Below, piece after piece: positions 8,954 to 19,510 of a stretch of DNA of 64,000 bases; position 1 is the stretch's first letter; each line of letters begins with the position of its first letter. Both the position numbers and the translations under genes were made by a program. Source of the stretch: Neorhizobium sp. Lineage in GTDB: Bacteria > Pseudomonadota > Alphaproteobacteria > Rhizobiales > Rhizobiaceae. Where the stretch lies: positions 930,001-994,000 of the forward strand of contig JAPWKC010000003.1 of assembly GCA_028283725.1 (NCBI GenBank), in the 5' to 3' direction. The notes beneath the pieces were generated by a model. The model worked only from the letters and a program-made list of their open reading frames with translations, searched no databases and had not been told where the DNA came from.

Positions 8954-10392
8954 CCTTACTTTGGACTTCCCAGGACATGGTTGTCGCCATGGGCGGGCGG
9001 CCGATCGGGATGCTGCCCGAGGGGATCACCGGCCTTTCGATCGACAGCCGTTCGGTTACGCCGGGCGAAGCGTTTTTCGCGATCAAGGGCGACCGGGTCG
9101 ATGGTCATGATTTCGCCGGCGTCGCGGTCGCCAACGGTGCGTCGCTGATCGTCGTCAGCGAGGCGAAGCTGCCGGCGCTCGGGCGCCTCACCGTGCCGAT
9201 GATCGTTGTCGAGGATGTGCTTGCGGCGCTGGTGAAGCTCGGCATTGCGGCGCGCAGGCGCAGTCGCGCCAGGATCGTCGCCGTCACCGGTTCCGTCGGC
9301 AAGACGACGACCAAGGAAATGCTGCGGCATGCGCTTTTGCCCTCCGGCAAAGTGCATGCGGCCGTCGCCTCCTTCAACAATCACTGGGGCGTGCCGCTGA
9401 CGCTGGCGCGTATGCCCGACGATGTCGATTTCGGCGTGTTCGAGATCGGCATGAACCATGCCGACGAGATCCGCCCGCTGGTGAAAATGGTCGAGCCGCA
9501 TGTGGCGGTCATCACCACGATCGCCGCCGCGCATCTGGGCCATTTCAGCAGTCTCGAAGAAATTGCCGCCGCCAAGGCCGAGATTTTCGAGGGCGTGCTG
9601 CCCGGCGGATCGGCGATCCTCAATCGCGACATTCCCCAGTTCGATTTTCTCGATGAGAAGGCGCAGGAGGCCGGGGTCGAGAAAATCTATACGTTCGGCC
9701 AGCATGCGAAAGCGGACTTCCGGCTGGCGGATTTCGATGGTGGCGCCGAGGGTTCGACCATCTGGGCGGTTCTGAACGGCGAGACGGTCGAGGTGCATAT
9801 CGGTGCGCCGGGCCGTCATATCGCCGAAAACGCCATGGCCGTTCTCGGTGCGGCGATCCTGCTCGGTGCCGATCTTGGTGGCGCTATCGAGGCGCTCGGC
9901 GCCTTGAAAGCGGTCAAGGGGCGTGGCGAGCGGCATCGTCTGCTGATGGCGTCTGCGACGGGCGAGGGCGTGCTGACGCTGATCGACGAAAGCTACAATG
10001 CCAACCCGGCCTCGATGCGTGCTGCCATCGCGCTTCTCTGCGCCTGTGCTCCGCAAGGGGCTGGCCGGCGGGTCGCGGTTCTCGGCGACATGCTGGAAAT
10101 GGGCGCCTTTTCGCAGAGCGTTCACGAAGATCTCGCCGGGCCGCTTCTTGCGGCCGGTATCGAGCATGTGTGGCTTGCGGGCGCCGAAATGGCAGCGCTG
10201 CGCGATGCCCTGCCGGAGAGCGTGCATGTTACCTATCGCGAGACGACGGCAGAGCTTGTCGAGCATGTGCTTTCCTCGGTGGTGACAGGCGATGTGCTGA
10301 TGGTGAAATCCTCGCTGGGGCTCGGCTTCGGCAAGATCGTGGCGGCGCTGCTTGACAAATATCCGGCATTTCCCGACACGGAACGCCAATAA
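8950..10392 (+). CDS. murF: UDP-MurNAc-tripeptide:D-Ala-D-Ala ligase MurF
   Basis: A 480-residue ligase adding D-Ala-D-Ala to the tripeptide precursor, the last cytoplasmic amino acid step. Motifs are [18 protein letters not shown] in the N-terminal domain, the P-loop [23 protein letters not shown], and [11 protein letters not shown] in the C-terminal domain. It starts with GTG in a GTGA overlap with the murE stop, indicating translational coupling. A 60-nt gap precedes mraY. Confidence 0.95.
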   Translation: MTLLWTSQDMVVAMGGRPIGMLPEGITGLSIDSRSVTPGEAFFAIKGDRVDGHDFAGVAVANGASLIVVSEAKLPALGRLTVPMIVVEDVLAALVKLGIAARRRSRARIVAVTGSVGKTTTKEMLRHALLPSGKVHAAVASFNNHWGVPLTLARMPDDVDFGVFEIGMNHADEIRPLVKMVEPHVAVITTIAAAHLGHFSSLEEIAAAKAEIFEGVLPGGSAILNRDIPQFDFLDEKAQEAGVEKIYTFGQHAKADFRLADFDGGAEGSTIWAVLNGETVEVHIGAPGRHIAENAMAVLGAAILLGADLGGAIEALGALKAVKGRGERHRLLMASATGEGVLTLIDESYNANPASMRAAIALLCACAPQGAGRRVAVLGDMLEMGAFSQSVHEDLAGPLLAAGIEHVWLAGAEMAALRDALPESVHVTYRETTAELVEHVLSSVVTGDVLMVKSSLGLGFGKIVAALLDKYPAFPDTERQ

Positions 10393-10452
10393 CCAACGCC
10401 GCCAACGCATATCTGCGCGGCGAATACCTATGCGGCTTGAGAAAGGGCCTTC

Positions 10453-11562
10453 ATGCTGATCTGGCTTGTGGAACTGTCGGACAAGTTCCAATTCTTCAAT
10501 CTCTTCCGCTACATCACCTTCCGGACGGGCGCTTCGCTCTTCACGTCTGCGTTCATCGTTTTTCTGTTCGGACCGTCGATCATCAAGTCGCTTCGCGTGC
10601 GCCAGGGCAAGGGGCAGCCGATTCGCGCCGATGGCCCGCAGACGCATTTCAAGAAGGCCGGCACGCCCACGATGGGCGGGTTGATGATTCTCGCCGGCAT
10701 CGTCGGCAGTTCGCTGCTCTGGGCGGATCTGTCCAACGTCTATGTCGTCGCGACCCTGCTCGTGACGCTCGGGTTCGGCGCGATCGGATTTTACGACGAC
10801 TATCTGAAAGTCACCAAGCAGACAGACAAGGGTTTTTCGGGCAAGGCGCGGCTTCTGCTTGAATTCGTCATCGCCGGCATCGCCGTCTTCTTCATGATGC
10901 GGCTGGCGATGGCCACCGAACTCGGCAATCCGCGGCTGGCCACCTCCGTCGCCTTTCCGTTCTTCAAGGACCTGTTCCTCAATCTCGGCATCTTCTTCGT
11001 GCTGTTCGGCGGCTTCGTCATCGTGGCGGCCGGCAATGCGGTGAACCTGACCGATGGTCTCGACGGTCTTGCCATCGTGCCCGTGATGATCGCCTCCGCC
11101 TCGTTCGGCGTGATCGCCTATCTCGCCGGCAACGCTGTTTTTGCCGGCTATCTGCAGATCAATTTCGTGCCGGGCACGGGCGAGCTTGCCGTCATCGTCG
11201 GCGCGGTCATCGGTGCCGGTCTCGGCTTTCTCTGGTTCAATGCGCCGCCGGCCGCCATCTTCATGGGCGATACCGGTTCGCTGGCGCTCGGCGGCCTGAT
11301 CGGCTCGATCGCGGTCGCCACCAAGCATGAGATCGTCATGGCGATCATCGGCGGTCTGTTCGTCATGGAAACGCTATCGGTCATCATCCAGGTCGGTTTC
11401 TTCAAGATGACCGGACGGCGGGTGTTCCTGATGGCGCCGATCCACCACCATTTCGAGAAGCTCGGCTGGACGGAAAGCCAGGTGGTGATCCGCTTCTGGA
11501 TCATTGCCGTGGGCCTTGCGCATGCTCGGCCTCTCCACGCTCAAGCTACGGTAAGACGATGA
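10453..11562 (+). CDS. mraY: Phospho-MurNAc-pentapeptide transferase MraY, 3' end frameshifted
   Basis: MraY transfers phospho-MurNAc-pentapeptide to undecaprenyl phosphate, making lipid I in the inner membrane. The body is normal: a polytopic protein with GTPTMGG, the aspartate motifs FYDDYLK and [22 protein letters not shown] and the HHHFEKLGW loop. The final residues read [14 protein letters not shown], which is not a MraY tail. A +1 shift from 11522 gives [10 protein letters not shown] followed by TAA at 11552-11554, the expected ending. One extra base therefore lies at about 11519-11521 (TTGCGCATG). The intended gene is 10453-11554, ending 4 nt before murD. Sequencing error is the likeliest cause. 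Confidence 0.93.
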   Translation: MLIWLVELSDKFQFFNLFRYITFRTGASLFTSAFIVFLFGPSIIKSLRVRQGKGQPIRADGPQTHFKKAGTPTMGGLMILAGIVGSSLLWADLSNVYVVATLLVTLGFGAIGFYDDYLKVTKQTDKGFSGKARLLLEFVIAGIAVFFMMRLAMATELGNPRLATSVAFPFFKDLFLNLGIFFVLFGGFVIVAAGNAVNLTDGLDGLAIVPVMIASASFGVIAYLAGNAVFAGYLQINFVPGTGELAVIVGAVIGAGLGFLWFNAPPAAIFMGDTGSLALGGLIGSIAVATKHEIVMAIIGGLFVMETLSVIIQVGFFKMTGRRVFLMAPIHHHFEKLGWTESQVVIRFWIIAVGLAHARPLHAQATVRR

Positions 11563-12980
11563 TCCCGGTCACGACGTTCAAGGACAAGGCCGTTGCTCTC
11601 TTCGGGCTCGGCGGCTCGGGGCTTGCGACCGCGCAGGCGCTGGTTGCCGGCGGCGCGCGCGTGACCGGATGGGACGACAATCCCGACAGCGTGCGCAAGG
11701 CGGCTGAGGCCGGCATCGCGACGCAGGATCTGAGATCGATCGACTGGACCGCGCAGGCCGCCTTCGTGCTGTCGCCCGGCGTGCCGCTCACCCATCCGAA
11801 GCCGCACTGGACGGTCGATCTGGCGAAGGCCGCCGGTGTCGAGGTGATCGGTGACGTCGAGCTTTTCGTGCGCGAGCGACGCGCACATGCGCCCGATTGC
11901 CCGCTGATCGCGATTACCGGCACCAACGGCAAGTCGACGACGACGGCGCTGATCGCACATATCCTGCAAGCGAGCGGTCGCGACACGCAGATGGGCGGCA
12001 ATATTGGAACGGCCATCCTGACGCTCGATCCGCCGAAGGACGGGCGCTTCTATGTGATCGAATGCTCGTCCTACCAGATCGATCTTGCCCCGACGCTCGA
12101 TCCGACCGCCGGCATTCTCCTCAACCTGACGCCGGATCATCTCGACCGGCACGGCACGATGCAGCACTATGCCGATATCAAGGAACGCCTGGTCGCCGGT
12201 TCGAAGACGGCCATCGTCGGCGTCGACGACAGTTTCTCGGCGCTGATCGCCGATCGCATCGAGCGGGCGGGCGTTAAGGTCCAACGCATTTCCAAGCGGC
12301 AGGTGGTGGCAAAGGGTCTTTACGCCGACGGCATGCGGATCATGGCGGCGGATGGCGGCACCAGCGCGCTTCTGGCCGATCTCGACGGGATCGCGACGCT
12401 GAAGGGCAGCCATAACGCGCAGAACGCGGCAGCGGCGATTGCCGCCTGCCTTGCGGTCGGCGTTTCGGCCGGCGAAATCCTCGCGGGGCTTCAATCCTTC
12501 CCCGGCCTCAAGCACCGGATGCAGCCGGTCGGACGTCTCGGTCCTGTCGTGTTCGTCAACGATTCCAAGGCGACCAATGCGGATGCAGCGGCACCGGCGC
12601 TTTCTTCCTACGAGCGGATCTACTGGATTGCCGGTGGCCTTCCGAAAGAAGGTGGCATCGCAAGCCTCGCACCACTTTTTCCGCGTATCGTGAAAGCCTA
12701 TTTGATCGGAGAGGCAGCGCCCGCCTTCGCCGCGCAGCTTGGCGAGGCCGTGACGTACGAGATTTCGGGCACGCTCGAGCAGGCCGTGGCGCATGCGGCA
12801 GCCGATGCGGCAGTCGATGGCGCGGCATCCGCCGTGATGCTGTCGCCGGCCTGCGCCAGCTTCGATCAGTTCAAGAATTTCGAGGTCCGCGGCGACGCTT
12901 TCGTGTCGCTCGTCGCGGGGATCGAGGGGGTGGCGATGTTGATCGAGACCGGAAAAGGCCAGAACGGAAGAGGAAAGTGA
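11559..12980 (+). CDS. murD: UDP-MurNAc-L-alanine:D-glutamate ligase MurD
   Basis: This 473-residue ligase adds D-glutamate to UDP-MurNAc-L-alanine. The N-terminal Rossmann-like domain begins at [14 protein letters not shown]. The central ATPase domain has [13 protein letters not shown] and, further on, [11 protein letters not shown]. The C-terminal domain has the [12 protein letters not shown] motif and [11 protein letters not shown] near the end, both typical of MurD. The ATG at 11559 would lie 4 nt after the restored mraY stop. ftsW follows after 4 nt. Confidence 0.95.
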   Translation: MIPVTTFKDKAVALFGLGGSGLATAQALVAGGARVTGWDDNPDSVRKAAEAGIATQDLRSIDWTAQAAFVLSPGVPLTHPKPHWTVDLAKAAGVEVIGDVELFVRERRAHAPDCPLIAITGTNGKSTTTALIAHILQASGRDTQMGGNIGTAILTLDPPKDGRFYVIECSSYQIDLAPTLDPTAGILLNLTPDHLDRHGTMQHYADIKERLVAGSKTAIVGVDDSFSALIADRIERAGVKVQRISKRQVVAKGLYADGMRIMAADGGTSALLADLDGIATLKGSHNAQNAAAAIAACLAVGVSAGEILAGLQSFPGLKHRMQPVGRLGPVVFVNDSKATNADAAAPALSSYERIYWIAGGLPKEGGIASLAPLFPRIVKAYLIGEAAPAFAAQLGEAVTYEISGTLEQAVAHAAADAAVDGAASAVMLSPACASFDQFKNFEVRGDAFVSLVAGIEGVAMLIETGKGQNGRGK

Positions 12981-12984
12981 TGCC

Positions 12985-14139
12985 ATGGTAAGCCGCGCAG
13001 ACCGCGGGGCGATTGCAGACTGGTTCTGGACGATCGACCGTTTTTTCCTAGCCGCCTTCATCCTTCTTATGGGGATAGGCTTCATGCTCTCCTTTGCCGC
13101 GTCTCCTTCGGTGGCCGAGCGCATCGGCCTGCCTGATTTCCATTTCGTCGAACGTCATGCCATCTTCCTCATTCCGTCTCTGGCGACGATGATCGGTCTT
13201 TCGTTCCTGACCCCGCGTCAGGTGCGTCGCACGGCGATCGTCATGCTTGGCGTGGCGCTGGCCCTGATGGTGCTGGCGCTGTTCTTCGGCGTCGAGGTGA
13301 AGGGCGCGCGGCGCTGGATCGGCGTCGGTGCTTTGTCCATCCAGCCGTCCGAATTCATGAAGCCGGCCTTCGTCGTGGTCTGCGCGTGGCTTTTTTCCGA
13401 GCATGCCCGGCAGCCGGAAATTCCCGGAAACCTCTTTGCGATCATCCTGTTTGCCATCGTCGCAGCCCTCTTGATCGCCCAGCCTGACCTTGGTCAGACG
13501 GTTCTGACCAGCGTCGTGTGGGGCGGCATGTTCTTCATGGCCGGCGTGCCGTGGCTGTGGATCATTCTTCTCGGGGGTCTCGGTGCGGGTGGTCTGGTGG
13601 CGGCCTATTACATGCTGCCGCACGTGACGGCGCGTTTCGACAAGTTTTTGACCGGCGAAGGCGACACGTTCCAGGTGGACACGGCGCATGAGGCGATCGT
13701 CCGCGGCGGCTGGTTCGGCCAGGGGCCGGGCGAGGGCGTCGTCAAGCGCATCCTGCCGGACAGCCATACCGACTTCGTGTTCTCGGTGGCGGCGGAAGAG
13801 TTCGGCATCGTCTTCTGCATGGCGCTTGTCGCCGTCTTCGCCTTCATCGTGCTGCGCGGCCTCAACCACGCCTTCAAGGAGCGCAACGACTTCAATCGCT
13901 TTGCGATTGCGGGCCTGGTTCTGCAGATCGGCATGCAGTCGATGATCAATGTCGGCGTCAATCTGAAGTTGATGCCGGCGAAGGGCATGACATTGCCATT
14001 GATATCCTATGGCGGTTCGTCGATGATTGCCATTTGCGTCACCGCCGGCTTTCTTCTCGCGCTGACCCGCCACAGGCCGGAACGACGCGCACAGGAAAGA
14101 AGCCTCTTCCGGAGCGTCTCCGGCGTGCCCGCGGAATAG
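12985..14139 (+). CDS. ftsW: Septal peptidoglycan polymerase FtsW (SEDS family)
   Basis: A 384-residue polytopic inner-membrane protein that polymerises lipid II at the septum together with FtsI. Roughly ten hydrophobic segments are visible. Signatures are [20 protein letters not shown] (the SEDS motif), AQPDLGQT, the large extracytoplasmic loop with [24 protein letters not shown] with the catalytic-type aspartate, and PLISYGGSS near the C-terminus. It sits 4 nt after murD and 20 nt before murG. Confidence 0.95.
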   Translation: MVSRADRGAIADWFWTIDRFFLAAFILLMGIGFMLSFAASPSVAERIGLPDFHFVERHAIFLIPSLATMIGLSFLTPRQVRRTAIVMLGVALALMVLALFFGVEVKGARRWIGVGALSIQPSEFMKPAFVVVCAWLFSEHARQPEIPGNLFAIILFAIVAALLIAQPDLGQTVLTSVVWGGMFFMAGVPWLWIILLGGLGAGGLVAAYYMLPHVTARFDKFLTGEGDTFQVDTAHEAIVRGGWFGQGPGEGVVKRILPDSHTDFVFSVAAEEFGIVFCMALVAVFAFIVLRGLNHAFKERNDFNRFAIAGLVLQIGMQSMINVGVNLKLMPAKGMTLPLISYGGSSMIAICVTAGFLLALTRHRPERRAQERSLFRSVSGVPAE

Positions 14140-14159
14140 GCCGGCGGAATAGGAGTGAC

Positions 14160-15296
14160 ATGAGCAAAGGCATTATCCTGCTTGCCGCCGGGGGTACCGG
14201 CGGCCATCTGTTTCCAGCCGAGGCGCTTGCGCACGAGCTGAAGGGCAGGGGTTATTCCGTCCATCTGGTGACTGACAGCCGCGCTGAGCGGTTCGCCGGC
14301 AAGTTTCCGGCTGATGAGGTGCATGTGGTGCCGTCTGCGACCTTCGGGTCGAAGAACCCGGTTGCGATGCTGAAGACCGGCTGGAAACTGTGGACCGGGC
14401 TTCGCGCCGCACGCCGGCTGATCTCGCGGTTGAAGCCGCTCGCCGTCGTCGGTTTCGGTGGTTATCCGACGGTGCCGCCGCTGATGGCGTCGACCGGTAT
14501 GGGCGTGCCCTCGATGATCCACGAGCAGAACGCCGTGATGGGCCGCGCCAACAAGGCGCTAGCCTCGCGCGTGCAGGCAATCGCCGGCGGCTTCCTGCCG
14601 GAGACGGATGGTCCTTATGCGGCAAAGACGGTGACGACCGGCAATCCGGTGCGTCCGGCCGTGCTTGCGGCCGCTACCATTCCCTATACGGCCTCACGCG
14701 GCGACGCGCCGTTCAACCTTGTCGTCTTCGGCGGCAGCCAGGGCGCGCAGTTCTTCTCGTCGGCGGTGCCGACGGCGCTCAGCCTGCTCGATCCTGCCGA
14801 TCGCCAGCGGCTTGTGATCACGCAGCAGGCACGGCCCGAAGACGAAGGCAGGGTCAATTCCTGCTTTGCAAAATTGAAGGCGCCGGTGTCCGTCTCGCCG
14901 TTCTTCTCCGACATGGCCGAGCGGATCGCCGCCGCCCATCTCGTAATCTGCCGTTCCGGCGCCTCGACGGTTTCGGAAGTCTCGGTGATCGGTCGCCCGT
15001 CCATTCTCGTTCCCTATCCTTACGCGCTCGACCACGATCAGGCGGCGAATGCCGCAGCACTGGTTGCCGCAGGTGGCGCAGAAGTTGTGCCACAGGCGCA
15101 GCTTTCGCCCGAGAGGTTGTCGTCGATGATCGCTCAGGCTATGAGGGAACCGGACAGGCTGGAAGCGGTGGCGGCAGCCGCTAAGCTTGCGGGCAAGCCT
15201 GACGCGGCAGTGGCGCTGGCCGACATGGTCGTGGCGCTTGCCGAGCGTATGCCCATTTCAGAATTCAAGACGACCTATAGGGGAGCAAGGGCATGA
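14160..15296 (+). CDS. murG: Lipid II synthase MurG (GlcNAc transferase)
   Basis: A 378-residue GT28 glycosyltransferase that adds GlcNAc to lipid I on the cytoplasmic face of the membrane. Key motifs are the N-terminal [12 protein letters not shown] loop, [35 protein letters not shown], and [10 protein letters not shown] in the UDP-GlcNAc-binding half. The ATG at 14160 is preceded by AGGAG at 14151-14155, which fixes the start against an open upstream frame. The stop overlaps the murC start (ATGA). Confidence 0.95.
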   Translation: MSKGIILLAAGGTGGHLFPAEALAHELKGRGYSVHLVTDSRAERFAGKFPADEVHVVPSATFGSKNPVAMLKTGWKLWTGLRAARRLISRLKPLAVVGFGGYPTVPPLMASTGMGVPSMIHEQNAVMGRANKALASRVQAIAGGFLPETDGPYAAKTVTTGNPVRPAVLAAATIPYTASRGDAPFNLVVFGGSQGAQFFSSAVPTALSLLDPADRQRLVITQQARPEDEGRVNSCFAKLKAPVSVSPFFSDMAERIAAAHLVICRSGASTVSEVSVIGRPSILVPYPYALDHDQAANAAALVAAGGAEVVPQAQLSPERLSSMIAQAMREPDRLEAVAAAAKLAGKPDAAVALADMVVALAERMPISEFKTTYRGARA

Positions 15297-16702
15297 AGAT
15301 GCCGAAGGCCATCGGCCTCGTTCATTTCATCGGCATCGGCGGGATCGGCATGAGCGGCATTGCCGAAGTGCTGCATAATCTCGGGCACAAGGTACAGGGT
15401 TCGGACCAGGCGGACGGCGCCAATGTCCAGCGCCTGCGCGACAAGGGCATTCCTGTCTTCGTCGGTCATCAGGCGGATAACCTCGGTGATGCCGAGGTCG
15501 TGGTCGTGTCGACTGCGATCAAGAAGAACAATCCGGAACTCGTCGCCGCACGCGAAAAGAGTTTGCCGATCGTCCGGCGCGCCGAAATGCTGGCCGAGCT
15601 GATGCGCTTCCGCAATGCGATCGCCATCGGCGGCACGCATGGCAAGACGACGACGACCTCGATGGTCGCGGCGCTGCTGGAAGCCGGCGGTCTCGACCCG
15701 ACCGTCATCAATGGCGGCATCATCAATGCCTATGGCACGAATGCGCGCATGGGCGAAGGCGAGTGGATGGTGGTGGAGGCCGACGAATCGGACGGCACCT
15801 TCCTGAAACTGCCGGCGGACGTTGCCGTCGTCACCAATATCGACCCCGAGCATCTCGACCACTACGGCAGTTTCGATGCCGTGCGCGCCGCCTTCCGGCA
15901 GTTCGTCGAGAATGTGCCGTTCTACGGCTTCGGCGTGCTGTGCCTCGATCATCCGGAAGTGCAGGCGCTTGTCGGCCGCATCGAGGACCGCAAGATCGTC
16001 ACCTATGGCGAGAACCCGCAGGCCGATGCGCGCTTCTCCAATATCCGCATGGAGGGCACGCGGGCGATCTTCGACGTGGAGATCCGCCGTCGCCGGACCG
16101 GCCGCGTCTTCTCGTTCAAGGATCTGGCACTTCCCATGCCCGGCCGTCACAATATCTCGAATGCGACGGCTGCGATCGCGGTCGCCAACCGGCTCGGGAT
16201 TTCGGAAGAGAATATCCGCAAGGGGCTGGCCAGCTTCAGCGGCGTCAAGCGGCGCTTCACGCTGACCGGCACCTGGAACGGCGTTTCCGTGTTCGACGAT
16301 TACGGACACCATCCGGTGGAAATCAAGGCTGTGCTGCGGGCTGCCCGTGAATCGTGTCAGGGACGGATCATCGCCGTCCACCAGCCGCACCGCTATTCGC
16401 GCCTGTCGAGCCTGTTCGACGATTTCGCCAATTGCTTCAACGATGCCGACAGCATTATTCTGGCACCGGTTTATGCGGCCGGCGAAGAACCGATCGAGGG
16501 CATCAATTCCGAGACGCTCGTGTCGCGCATCCGCCAGAGCGGCCATCGCGACGCGCGCTATATTTCCGCGCCTGCCGAGCTTGCCCCGATCATCGCGGGC
16601 ATTGCGAAACCGGGCGATTTCGTGGTTCTTCTGGGGGCAGGCAATATCACGCAGTGGGCTGCGGTATTGCCGAAGGAACTAGACAGCATTTCGGGGCAGT
16701 GA
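15293..16702 (+). CDS. murC: UDP-N-acetylmuramate:L-alanine ligase MurC
   Basis: A 469-residue ATP-dependent ligase that attaches the first amino acid, L-alanine, to UDP-MurNAc. The N-terminal nucleotide-binding motif is [16 protein letters not shown]. The P-loop is [12 protein letters not shown], with [10 protein letters not shown] following. The central domain carries [11 protein letters not shown], and the C-terminal domain contains [10 protein letters not shown] and QPHRYSRL, hallmarks of MurC. The ATG overlaps the murG stop, and murB starts 2 nt after its TGA. Confidence 0.95.
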   Translation: MKMPKAIGLVHFIGIGGIGMSGIAEVLHNLGHKVQGSDQADGANVQRLRDKGIPVFVGHQADNLGDAEVVVVSTAIKKNNPELVAAREKSLPIVRRAEMLAELMRFRNAIAIGGTHGKTTTTSMVAALLEAGGLDPTVINGGIINAYGTNARMGEGEWMVVEADESDGTFLKLPADVAVVTNIDPEHLDHYGSFDAVRAAFRQFVENVPFYGFGVLCLDHPEVQALVGRIEDRKIVTYGENPQADARFSNIRMEGTRAIFDVEIRRRRTGRVFSFKDLALPMPGRHNISNATAAIAVANRLGISEENIRKGLASFSGVKRRFTLTGTWNGVSVFDDYGHHPVEIKAVLRAARESCQGRIIAVHQPHRYSRLSSLFDDFANCFNDADSIILAPVYAAGEEPIEGINSETLVSRIRQSGHRDARYISAPAELAPIIAGIAKPGDFVVLLGAGNITQWAAVLPKELDSISGQ

Positions 16703-16704
16703 GA

Positions 16705-17679
16705 ATGAAACAGGTGAACGGAGAAAAGCTGCTGGCATCGCTCGGAGAGGGCGTGAAGGATGTGCGCGGGCGTATGACGCCGGATGCGCCGATGGACCGT
16801 GTGACCTGGTTCCAGGCCGGCGGGCTTGCCGAACTGATGTTCCAGCCGCATGACGTCGATGATCTCGCGACGTTCCTCAAGCTTCTGCCGGAAGAGGTTC
16901 CGCTGACGGTGGTCGGCGTCGGTTCCAACCTGCTCGTGCGCGACGGCGGCATTCCGGGCGTCGTGCTGCGTCTGTCGGCCAAGGGGTTCGGCGGGCTGGA
17001 GCTTGTCGGCGAGAACCGCATCCAGGCGGGCGCCATCTGCCCTGACAAATATATTGCCGCCATGGCGATGGATAACAGCATCGGCGGGTTTGCCTTCTAT
17101 TACGGCATTCCGGGTTCGCTGGGCGGCGCGCTTCGCATGAACGCAGGCGCCAATGGCGGCGAGACGAAGGACCGCCTGATCGAGGTTCATGCGATCGATC
17201 GCAAGGGCGAAAAGCACGTCCTCACCAATGCGCAGATGGGCTATAGCTATCGCCATTCCGAGGCGTCCGCCGACCTGATCTTCACCCATGCCGTCTTCGA
17301 GGGATATCCGGAAGACAAGGCGAAGATCCGCGCCGACATGGATGCCGTGCGCAATCACCGCGAGACGGTGCAGCCGGTCAAGGAAAAGACCGGCGGCTCG
17401 ACCTTCAAGAACCCAGAGGGCCATTCGGCCTGGAAGCTGATCGACGATGCGGGCTGCCGCGGTCTGGTCAACGGCGGGGCGCAGATGTCGTCGCTGCATT
17501 GCAATTTCATGATCAATACCGGTTATGCCACCGGCTACGATCTGGAATATCTCGGCGAGACGGTGCGTCAGCGGGTGTTCGAGGATACCGGCATCAAGCT
17601 CGAATGGGAAATCAAGCGTCTCGGCATCTTCATGCCCGGCCGCGAGGTGAAGCCATTCCAGGGCACCGCGACGGCATGA
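16705..17679 (+). CDS. murB: UDP-N-acetylenolpyruvoylglucosamine reductase MurB
   Basis: A 324-residue FAD flavoenzyme that uses NADPH to make UDP-MurNAc. FAD-binding segments include [27 protein letters not shown] and [15 protein letters not shown]. The C-terminal catalytic part has GYSYRHS and [10 protein letters not shown] (the proton-donor serine region), and the protein ends in a type II-like MurB pattern. The start was chosen at the ATG just after murC. Its TGA overlaps the ATG of the small membrane protein downstream. Confidence 0.95.
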   Translation: MKQVNGEKLLASLGEGVKDVRGRMTPDAPMDRVTWFQAGGLAELMFQPHDVDDLATFLKLLPEEVPLTVVGVGSNLLVRDGGIPGVVLRLSAKGFGGLELVGENRIQAGAICPDKYIAAMAMDNSIGGFAFYYGIPGSLGGALRMNAGANGGETKDRLIEVHAIDRKGEKHVLTNAQMGYSYRHSEASADLIFTHAVFEGYPEDKAKIRADMDAVRNHRETVQPVKEKTGGSTFKNPEGHSAWKLIDDAGCRGLVNGGAQMSSLHCNFMINTGYATGYDLEYLGETVRQRVFEDTGIKLEWEIKRLGIFMPGREVKPFQGTATA

Positions 17680-17948
17680 CGGACGAGGACGCCGGTTTTC
17701 TTGAAAGGGAAGAGCGGCGTCTTGTTCTCGTCGGCAATGAGCGGTGGAAGCTTCTTGCCAATTCGCTCGACCGGCCCTCCACGGCATGCGTTGCGGCGGG
17801 GTTTGTCGCGCCGGCGAGTGCGCTCGCTTCAGCAGGTGTTTTCGATGGAATTTCGGCGGCGGTCGTATTTTCAACCGGCGCTTGGCTTTCCAGCGCCGTG
17901 CTATTACATTTGAGTGCAAGACGCGCGCTTGGAAAGCTGATGCTATGA
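17676..17948 (+). CDS. Small conserved-looking membrane protein of the dcw cluster
   Basis: A 90-residue protein of unknown function. It has a charged N-terminus (residues 1-35, rich in E/R), then two hydrophobic stretches at about 38-57 and 60-80 ([21 protein letters not shown]), so it is probably a two-pass inner-membrane hairpin. The ATG overlaps the murB stop by 4 nt, and its TGA overlaps the next tiny gene in the same way, so it is clearly part of the murC-murB translation unit. Codon use looks like its neighbours. I do not recognise a family. A role near division or wall synthesis is only suggested by location. Confidence 0.7.
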   Translation: MTDEDAGFLEREERRLVLVGNERWKLLANSLDRPSTACVAAGFVAPASALASAGVFDGISAAVVFSTGAWLSSAVLLHLSARRALGKLML

Positions 17949-18079
17949 ATTCGGCAACCTTCTTTTTCCTGTATATCCTGCCGTTCGTGATCGCCGGTGG
18001 CGGGTGGCTTGCTGTCATCCTCAACGAGCGCCATGAGCAAAGCTTGCATCGCAAGGTTCTGGCCCGCTCCGGCAAGTAG
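17945..18079 (+). CDS. 44-residue single-span membrane protein
   Basis: A tiny ORF whose ATG overlaps the previous stop (ATGA) and which ends 46 nt before a strong terminator. The product has one transmembrane helix near the N-terminus (FFFLYILPFVIAGGGWLAVI, residues about 6-25) followed by a basic cytoplasmic tail (NERHEQSLHRKVLARSGK). The coupling, the good hydrophobic-plus-basic layout and the terminator position argue that it is real. Function is unknown. It could be a small regulatory subunit of a membrane complex. Confidence 0.6.
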   Translation: MNSATFFFLYILPFVIAGGGWLAVILNERHEQSLHRKVLARSGK

Positions 18080-18125
18080 CTGGCTACCGCCTTTTGATAG
18101 GCAGGCGGCGTTGTCGACTTTCAAT

Positions 18126-18163
18126 AAAAAACCCGCGAAACCTGAGTTTCGCGGGTTTTTTAT
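18126..18163. terminator. Strong bidirectional Rho-independent terminator
   Basis: The stem ACCCGCGAAAC / GTTTCGCGGGT has a CTGA loop. It is preceded by A6 and followed by T6, so it works for the murB-side operon on the plus strand and for the convergent transporter gene on the minus strand. Confidence 0.92.
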
Positions 18164-18205
18164 TGGGCCCGATCTTTCGGATCGCACCCTTATGCCAATC
18201 GGCGA

Positions 18206-19510
18206 TCAGACCTCGTCCTTGCCCGAAAGCAGGATGCAGACGAGCGTGATCAGGGCGGCGATACCGAGATAGTAGCCGACATAGGTCATGCCGTAGCTCG
18301 CCTGAAGATAGGTGGCGATGTAGGGTGCCAGCGAGGCGCCGAAGATGCCGGCGAGGTTGAAGGTGATCGAGGAGCCCGTGTAGCGGACCGAGGTCGGGAA
18401 GGGGGCTGCGAGCGCCGTGCCGATCAGGCCGTAGGTCATGCCCATCAGGATCATCGCGCCGATGATGAAGACGATGATCATGCCTTCGCCATTGGTCATC
18501 AGCGACGGCAGGGCAAACGAGAACAGGCCGATCAGGACCGTCGTCAGCGTCAGCATCTGGCGGCGGCCATAGCGGTCGCCGAGCTTGCCGATAATCGGAA
18601 TGGCGGCGCCGAAGACGATCGAACCGAGGATCTGGATCTCAAGCGCATCCAGGAACGGCATCTTCACGACCTTGATATTGTAGGACAGAAGATAGGCCGT
18701 GCCGATGTAGAACAGAACGAAGGTCGCGAGCGCCACGAAGGTGCCCAGAACAATGCTGCGCTTGTGGTCCTTGAACAGGGCGACAACCGGAACAGCGACG
18801 CGCTCATGGCTGTCGATGGCCTTCTGGAAGGCCGGCGTTTCGGTGATCGACAGGCGAACCCAAAGACCAATGGCGATCAGGATGATCGAGGCGAGGAAAG
18901 GAACGCGCCAGCCCCAGCTCAGGAGTGCTTCCTGCGAGATGAAATGCAGGAGGATCCAGAACACGCCAGACGACAGGAACAGGCCGACAGGGGCGCCCAG
19001 CTGCGGGAACATGCCGTACCAGGTGCGCTTGCCGGGCGGTGCGTTTTCAGTCGCGAGCAGAACCGCGCCACCCCATTCGCCGCCGAGACCAAAGCCCTGG
19101 CCGAAACGGCACAGTGCCAAGAGAAGCGGTGCGAGAACGCCGATCGACGAATAGGACGGCAGGAGGCCGATCACCACCGTCGAGATGCCCATGGTCAAAA
19201 GGGCGGCCACGAGCGTCGCCTTGCGGCCGATCCTGTCGCCGAAATGGCCGAAGACCACGGCGCCGAGCGGGCGGGCGAAGAAGGCGATCGAGAAGGTCGC
19301 GAAGGAGGCAAGCAGAGCCGTGGTCGGATCGTTGTTCGGGAAGAACAGCGTCGGGAAAACCAGAACGGCGGCCGTCGCATAGACATAGAAGTCGAAGAAT
19401 TCGATCGTCGTGCCGACCAGGCTGGCGGTCAGGACGCGTGCAGGCGAATTCGTTGCAGCAGGCGCTGACGGCTCAGCGGACGACGACGCGGTAGGCATCG
19501 CGTTTGTCAT
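18206..19510 (-). CDS. MFS transporter, metabolite:H+ symporter (MHS) family
   Basis: A 434-residue, 12-helix permease. Family features are IEFFDFYVYATAAVLVFPTLFF in the first helix region, FARPLGAVVFGHFGDRIGRK (the MFS loop 2-3 signature) and FGLGGEWGGAVLLATENAP in helix 5. These place it with ProP/KgtP/ShiA-like proton symporters for organic acids, betaines or shikimate. The substrate cannot be told from the sequence. It lies on the minus strand inside the dcw cluster, convergent with the murB-side genes and divergent from ddl, and shares the terminator at 18126-18163. Confidence 0.88.
   Translation of the reverse strand: MTNAMPTASSSAEPSAPAATNSPARVLTASLVGTTIEFFDFYVYATAAVLVFPTLFFPNNDPTTALLASFATFSIAFFARPLGAVVFGHFGDRIGRKATLVAALLTMGISTVVIGLLPSYSSIGVLAPLLLALCRFGQGFGLGGEWGGAVLLATENAPPGKRTWYGMFPQLGAPVGLFLSSGVFWILLHFISQEALLSWGWRVPFLASIILIAIGLWVRLSITETPAFQKAIDSHERVAVPVVALFKDHKRSIVLGTFVALATFVLFYIGTAYLLSYNIKVVKMPFLDALEIQILGSIVFGAAIPIIGKLGDRYGRRQMLTLTTVLIGLFSFALPSLMTNGEGMIIVFIIGAMILMGMTYGLIGTALAAPFPTSVRYTGSSITFNLAGIFGASLAPYIATYLQASYGMTYVGYYLGIAALITLVCILLSGKDEV

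Noticed and set aside
8956..11328. A 790-codon minus-strand open frame across murF and mraY
   Set aside because: Antisense of murF and mraY with a composition-biased His/Asp/Arg-rich product and no start context.
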